Shown here piece after piece: positions 60,789-64,000 of a stretch of 64,000 nt of DNA (position 1 is the first letter of the stretch; each line of letters starts with the position of its first letter). This stretch comes from Salinibacterium sp. dk2585 (GTDB lineage: Bacteria; Actinomycetota; Actinomycetes; Actinomycetales; Microbacteriaceae), in the NCBI RefSeq assembly GCF_008001035.1, contig NZ_CP042856.1, positions 1,116,001 through 1,180,000 of the forward strand. The letters are read 5' to 3'. Below the pieces are notes generated by a model. That model ran no database searches. It was not told the DNA's origin and saw only the letters and a list, made by a program, of their open reading frames with translations. The position numbers were made by a program, and so were the translations under genes.

Positions 60789-61389
60789 GCGCAATCAGCA
60801 GCGCGACGATGAGCGAGAACACCGCGACGATCGCGAGCAGGTAGAGCGCGAGCTCGAACGGGATCTCGACGAGGGCCGGGTCGAGGAAGAAGTAGGGATA
60901 CCAGTAGACCTGTAGCCCGCGGATCATCGTGTAGACGACCCACGCGGCGGGAAAGAGCATGACGATCCCGAGGGTCTTCCACGGCACCTCCCTGCCGGGA
61001 GCGAGCCACCAGTCGAGCAGGGCATAGGCGGGCAGCACGAAGTGCAGGATCTGGCTCGACCACGGCGCCCAGACGGGAACCCCCCGCGTCGTGCCCTCGA
61101 CCAGCAGCACGCTGAAGACGATCCCCGAGACCGTCACGTAGGTCGTCACGAGCGCGCGCACCTGGTCGAGCCACACGGGATCCCTGGGCTGCCTGAGCGC
61201 GATGAGCGCCCCGATCACGAACACGATGACGGCGAGCATCATGCTCTGCACCGTGAAGTAGCTGAAGAAGTTGCCGATCGCGAAGGGGCTCGTGCCGATC
61301 GTGAAGTTCACGTCACCGATGAGCGCGACGACGGCCGTGATCGCGGCGATGATCCTCGCGATCCCGAACCACTTGCGTCTCGATGGCAC
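60652..61389 (-). CDS. Pr6Pr-family six-helix membrane protein
   Basis: About 245 residues. Six hydrophobic segments start at KWFGIARIIAAITAVVALIGDVNF and include NFFSYFTVQSMMLAVIVFVIGAL, WAPWSSQILHFVLPAYALLDWWLAPGREVPW, VMLFPAAWVVYTMIRG, VYWYPYFFLDP and ALYLLAIVAVFSLIVALLIAL, as in the FAR-17a/AIG1-like Pr6Pr family. The start is uncertain: GTG 61389 is the best in frame. The Arg-rich last 45 residues are antisense to the amine oxidase 3' end (137-base overlap), so the true stop context is unusual. Confidence 0.7.
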   Translation of the reverse strand: MPSRRKWFGIARIIAAITAVVALIGDVNFTIGTSPFAIGNFFSYFTVQSMMLAVIVFVIGALIALRQPRDPVWLDQVRALVTTYVTVSGIVFSVLLVEGTTRGVPVWAPWSSQILHFVLPAYALLDWWLAPGREVPWKTLGIVMLFPAAWVVYTMIRGLQVYWYPYFFLDPALVEIPFELALYLLAIVAVFSLIVALLIALSRRHHPRGPVTRATGRGTVRDSRALRRGTPGRSTQRGEPRPHHP

Positions 61390-61409
61390 TCGTCTGCTGG
61401 CGGCCGCGC

Positions 61410-61853
61410 TCAGGCGTCGACGAGGGAGCCCTTCCAGCGCACGAGCTTGCGCACCGTGTCGCTGGGATCGGCTGAGAGTCGGTGCATGACGTCGGCGGGT
61501 ACGTGGTAGTTGACGGCGAGCCATCCGCGCACCTGTTCGGAGGGGTCCCCCGCCATGCTGCGCAGCACGTCGCATGATGCACGCTCATTGCGGGCGACGC
61601 TCTCGCGCACCCTCTCGTCGGGGTCGCGCGCGAGCTCGGCGAGCACGTCTTCCGGGGTGTTGTAGTTGCTTGCGGCGCTCTCGCGGATGCGCGGGTTCGG
61701 GTCCTTCGCAAGCAGCCGCAGGCGGCGAAGCTTGCTCGCCGTCACCGGGGGAGCGGGGTGCAGTCGGGCCGCCTCTTCAGCGGTGAGCATGGCGGGGGCG
61801 AGGTCTCGCATCGCCTCACGCTGGGCTGGAGTGTTGAAACGGATGCACGACAT
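61410..61853 (-). CDS. Leucine-rich-repeat-variant (LRV) protein
   Basis: 147 residues built from about four LRV repeats of 24 residues each with the pattern (L)(A/S)xDPxxxVRExVAxNxxxPxDVL: KDPNPRIRESAASNYNTPEDVLAELA, RDPDERVRESVARNERASCDVLRSMA, GDPSEQVRGWLAVNYHVPADVMHRLS, DPSDTVRKLVRW. A helical scaffold for protein binding. ATG 61853 is preceded by TACCCT seven bases upstream (leaderless). Divergent from the CDP-alcohol phosphatidyltransferase gene. Confidence 0.85.
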   Translation of the reverse strand: MSCIRFNTPAQREAMRDLAPAMLTAEEAARLHPAPPVTASKLRRLRLLAKDPNPRIRESAASNYNTPEDVLAELARDPDERVRESVARNERASCDVLRSMAGDPSEQVRGWLAVNYHVPADVMHRLSADPSDTVRKLVRWKGSLVDA

Positions 61854-61860
61854 GCCCTCG

Positions 61861-61966
61861 AGGGTACTCCGGGGGCCTGAGCGTCCCCGGCTGTTCGCTG
61901 GCGTGCCGTGGCATCCGTCGCCCCGCGCGCGCCCGCCCTGCCCATGCCGCCCGCACTCGATAGACT
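61861..61966. promoter_or_regulatory. Divergent leaderless promoters of the LRV and CDP-alcohol phosphatidyltransferase genes
   Basis: Minus-strand TACCCT (61861-61866) lies 7 bases before ATG 61853, and plus-strand TAGACT (61961-61966) lies 7 bases before GTG 61974. No Shine-Dalgarno precedes either start. Confidence 0.5.
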
Positions 61967-61973
61967 CGGGGCT

Positions 61974-62591
61974 GTGGAGGATGTGTCGAGCGGTTCCGTC
62001 TCGGGTCGCGTGTTCACGGTCCCCAATGTGCTGAGCATGCTGCGCCTGCTCATGGTGCCGGTCTTTCTCGTGTTCGTCGCCCGCGGTGACGACGTCGCGG
62101 CACTCATCGTCCTGGCGATCTCGAGCATCACCGACTACCTCGACGGCGTCATCGCGCGCCGCTTCAACCAGATGACGAAGCTGGGCCAGATCCTCGATCC
62201 GGCGGCCGATCGGCTCTTCATCTTCGCCGCGCTCCTCGGGCTCGCGCTCAGGGACGTGCTGCCGTGGTGGCTCGTCGCCGTCGTCGTGGCTCGCGACGTC
62301 TTCCTGCTGGCGGTGGGCGTCGTGCTCGCCAACCACGGCTATGGGCCACTGCCCGTGCATCACATGGGCAAGCTCGCCACGTTCTGCCTGCTCTACGCCT
62401 TCCCCCTCCTGATGCTGGGGCAGGCGATCCCAGTGGCCGCACCCATCGCTGACCCGCTCGGCTGGGCGTTCGGGCTGTGGGGCGCGTTCATCTACTGGTG
62501 GGCGGCCGTCATCTACGCCCGGCAGGCCGCCCGGCTTGCGGCAAATTCGACTCCCGACGAGTTGCCGGAATCCGATACGCTGGGACGCTAA
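61974..62591 (+). CDS. CDP-alcohol phosphatidyltransferase (PgsA-like)
   Basis: 205 residues, GTG start. The family motif D-G-x2-A-R-x8-G-x3-D-x3-D is seen as TDYLDGVIARRFNQMTKLGQILDPAADR, in the first helices; about six membrane helices. It condenses a CDP-activated lipid with an alcohol phosphate (phosphatidylglycerophosphate or inositol phosphate); which cannot be said from sequence. The in-frame ATG at 61908 lies upstream of the -10 box, so it is rejected. Followed by garA after 18 bases. Confidence 0.88.
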   Translation: MEDVSSGSVSGRVFTVPNVLSMLRLLMVPVFLVFVARGDDVAALIVLAISSITDYLDGVIARRFNQMTKLGQILDPAADRLFIFAALLGLALRDVLPWWLVAVVVARDVFLLAVGVVLANHGYGPLPVHHMGKLATFCLLYAFPLLMLGQAIPVAAPIADPLGWAFGLWGAFIYWWAAVIYARQAARLAANSTPDELPESDTLGR

Positions 62592-62609
62592 CGAGCTAGG
62601 GAGGTTCAC

Positions 62610-63164
62610 ATGGTCGATTCGACGTCGTCGCCGCATGACCCGAAGGCCGGTCGTCCCGCTCCCTCGCCCGAGGTGCGGCCCGAGCCTGTCTCGAGTGACA
62701 CGGTGGCCGTCACGCCGCAACAGCGTGACGCCAGTACGGTCGACACGACCGCGCACTTCGGACCCGAGTTCGAGTCCCAGCTGGCTGCCCTGAGCGGGGA
62801 TGTCACGCCGGAGGAACTCGAGGCAGTCGGTGCGCTCCCGTCGCGCTCCGCGCTCCTGATCGTCAGGCGCGGCCCCAACATCGGCGCCCGCTTCCTGCTC
62901 GACTCCGACCTCACGACCGTCGGTCGTCATCCGGATGCCGACATCTTCCTCGACGACGTCACGGTGTCGCGCAAGCATTCACAGTTCGTGCGCACGGGCA
63001 CCTCGTTCGAGATCCGTGACCTGGGCTCGCTCAACGGCACCTATTTCGACGGGGTGCGTGTCGATTCCGCCGTGCTGACGGATGGCTCGGAGGTCCAGAT
63101 CGGCAAGTTCCGGCTCACCTTCTACGCCTCGCGCGTCGACCTCGCGTCGCGGGCGGGGAGCTAG
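62610..63164 (+). CDS. garA: FHA-domain protein, GarA/OdhI-like
   Basis: 184 residues. The C-terminal FHA domain (about 90-170) has GRHPDADIFLDDVTVSRKHSQFV with the Gly-Arg, Ser and His phosphothreonine-binding residues, and SLNGTYFDG. The N-terminal half is disordered with a VDTT segment (44-47), similar to the ETT phosphorylation loop of GarA/OdhI, which regulates 2-oxoglutarate dehydrogenase and glutamate metabolism when phosphorylated by PknG-type kinases. No kinase is visible here. GGGAGG five bases before the ATG. Confidence 0.88.
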   Translation: MVDSTSSPHDPKAGRPAPSPEVRPEPVSSDTVAVTPQQRDASTVDTTAHFGPEFESQLAALSGDVTPEELEAVGALPSRSALLIVRRGPNIGARFLLDSDLTTVGRHPDADIFLDDVTVSRKHSQFVRTGTSFEIRDLGSLNGTYFDGVRVDSAVLTDGSEVQIGKFRLTFYASRVDLASRAGS

Positions 63165-63892
63165 TGGCCCGGGCCGCGGCCCAGGTCAAGGTCCTTCCCG
63201 AGGCGCAGGGGGCGCTCACCGGTTCCTCCGCCCCGCTCCTCAGCATCGGGCAGGTCCTGGCCCGCCTGACCTCAGAGTTTCCCGACCTCACGCCGTCGAA
63301 GCTGCGCTTCCTCGAGGAGCGGCGACTCGTCTCGCCAGCCCGCACCGAATCGGGCTACCGCAAGTTCTCGCACGACGACGTCGAGCGTCTTCGCCTCGTG
63401 CTGACGATGCAGCGCGACCACTACCTGCCGCTCAAGGTCATCAAGGGTTACCTCGACGACCTCGACGCGGGGCGCCAGCCCGAACTTCCGGGCGTGCCGG
63501 GCAGTTCGGCACCCTCCATGCTCTCGACCGAGCGTCGCTTCAGCCGTGAGGAGATCATCCGCGAGGCCGGCGCAACACCCCAGCTGCTCTCCGACGCCGT
63601 GTCGTCGTCACTCATCGTCGCGGCAGACGTCTACGGGGAAGATGCGCTCCGAGTGCTCACGGCACTCGTGGAACTCAAGCGTTCTGGCATCGAGCCGCGC
63701 CACCTCAGGGGGTTCCGCGCCGCCGCAGAGCGTGAGCTGGGCCTCATCGAGAGTGCGCTCATGCCTGTGTCGCGACGCAAAGATGCCTCCAGTCGGGCGA
63801 AAGCGAGCGAACTCGCTCGCGAGATCGCGGGACAGCTCGAGGTCGTGCGCAGCAGCCTCATTCGCGGTGCGCTTTCGCGTCTCGACCCGTAA
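63164..63892 (+). CDS. ftsR: MerR-family regulator, FtsR-like
   Basis: 242 residues. The N-terminal winged helix LLSIGQVLARLTSEFPDLTPSKLRFLEERRLVSPARTESGYRKFSHDDVERLRLVLTMQRDHYLPLKVIKGYLDDLDAG, then a helical C-terminal domain. FtsR activates ftsZ in Corynebacterium, and its gene lies beside odhI/garA in many actinobacteria, as here. The GTG start overlaps the garA stop by one base (TAGTG). A hairpin follows the stop. Confidence 0.88.
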   Translation: MARAAAQVKVLPEAQGALTGSSAPLLSIGQVLARLTSEFPDLTPSKLRFLEERRLVSPARTESGYRKFSHDDVERLRLVLTMQRDHYLPLKVIKGYLDDLDAGRQPELPGVPGSSAPSMLSTERRFSREEIIREAGATPQLLSDAVSSSLIVAADVYGEDALRVLTALVELKRSGIEPRHLRGFRAAAERELGLIESALMPVSRRKDASSRAKASELAREIAGQLEVVRSSLIRGALSRLDP

Positions 63893-63914
63893 GCTGGGGG
63901 CAGCGCATCCGCCT

Positions 63915-63933
63915 CCGCGGCGACACGCCGCGG
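63915..63933 (+). terminator. 8-bp hairpin after ftsR
   Basis: Arms 63915-63922 and 63926-63933 (CCGCGGCG and its reverse complement) with a 3-base loop, 23 bases after the stop. No T-run. Confidence 0.5.
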
Positions 63934-63988
63934 GTGACACGGCTCAATGCCGAGCAATCACCCTGAGTGCTCGTAGCGTTGGTGCAAG

Positions 63989-64000
63989 ATGAACTTCAAC
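63989..64000 (+). CDS. Possible start of the next gene
   Basis: An ATG at 63989 begins MNFN at the very end of the window. A TAGCGT box ends ten bases upstream, like the leaderless promoters elsewhere. Only four codons are visible, so no family can be assigned. Confidence 0.3.

Noticed and set aside
61908-61973. ATG 61908 as the start of the CDP-alcohol phosphatidyltransferase
   Set aside because: The segment is Pro/Ala-rich and carries the TAGACT promoter box within it.

Overview
The window is a stretch of high-GC, gene-dense chromosome from an actinobacterium. Gene content (SOS-controlled imuA-imuB-dnaE2, a GarA-like FHA gene beside an FtsR-like MerR regulator, a sufS-sufU pair, a TPP riboswitch before YkoEDC-type transporter genes, an amino-terminally extended GAPDH), frequent GCATCC/GGATGC hexamers and many apparently leaderless TANNNT promoters suggest Microbacteriaceae. 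I cannot name the genus. No tRNA, rRNA, insertion sequence, prophage or CRISPR array was seen.

Layout. 1-11 kb: housekeeping and redox genes (membrane-anchored DsbA-like protein, thioredoxin-reductase-like flavoprotein, DeaD helicase, MpaB-like oxygenase, formaldehyde-dehydrogenase-like zinc enzyme, NUDIX hydrolase) and a processive GT2 glycosyltransferase whose 3' end overlaps a 70-residue membrane protein. 11-18 kb: one minus-strand unit, ehuBCDA-ectABCD, joining ectoine uptake to (hydroxy)ectoine synthesis. 18-25 kb: sufS-sufU, a quinone-reductase-like enzyme, and a TPP-riboswitch-controlled ECF transporter operon with a P-loop kinase gene. 25-29 kb: cstA with its small YbdD partner, a thiamine-binding protein and an EI24/CysZ-like membrane protein. 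29-36 kb: an oligopeptide-type ABC importer operon ending in an FMN monooxygenase. It is preceded by a striking run of six GTCA tetramers spaced exactly 10 bp apart. 36-43.5 kb: MFS exporter, flotillin-like protein, SDR, stress flavoprotein, FUSC-type exporter coupled to a pyruvate-oxidase-like ThDP enzyme. 43.5-49.2 kb: the mutasome operon with a perfect LexA box. 49-57 kb: CPBP-like membrane protein, beta-lactamase-fold hydrolase, then glgX-treY-treZ. 57-64 kb: GAPDH, S4 protein, a flavin amine oxidase that looks circularly permuted, a Pr6Pr membrane protein, an LRV repeat protein, a CDP-alcohol phosphatidyltransferase, garA and ftsR.

Together the genes describe an organism equipped for osmotic stress (ectoine synthesis and recapture, trehalose from glycogen), with LexA-induced mutagenic repair and thiamine or thiamine-precursor salvage. 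The least ordinary items are the helically phased GTCA array, the permuted amine oxidase, the non-canonical starts inferred for ectA and sufS, and a 47-residue membrane protein gene divergent from sufS.
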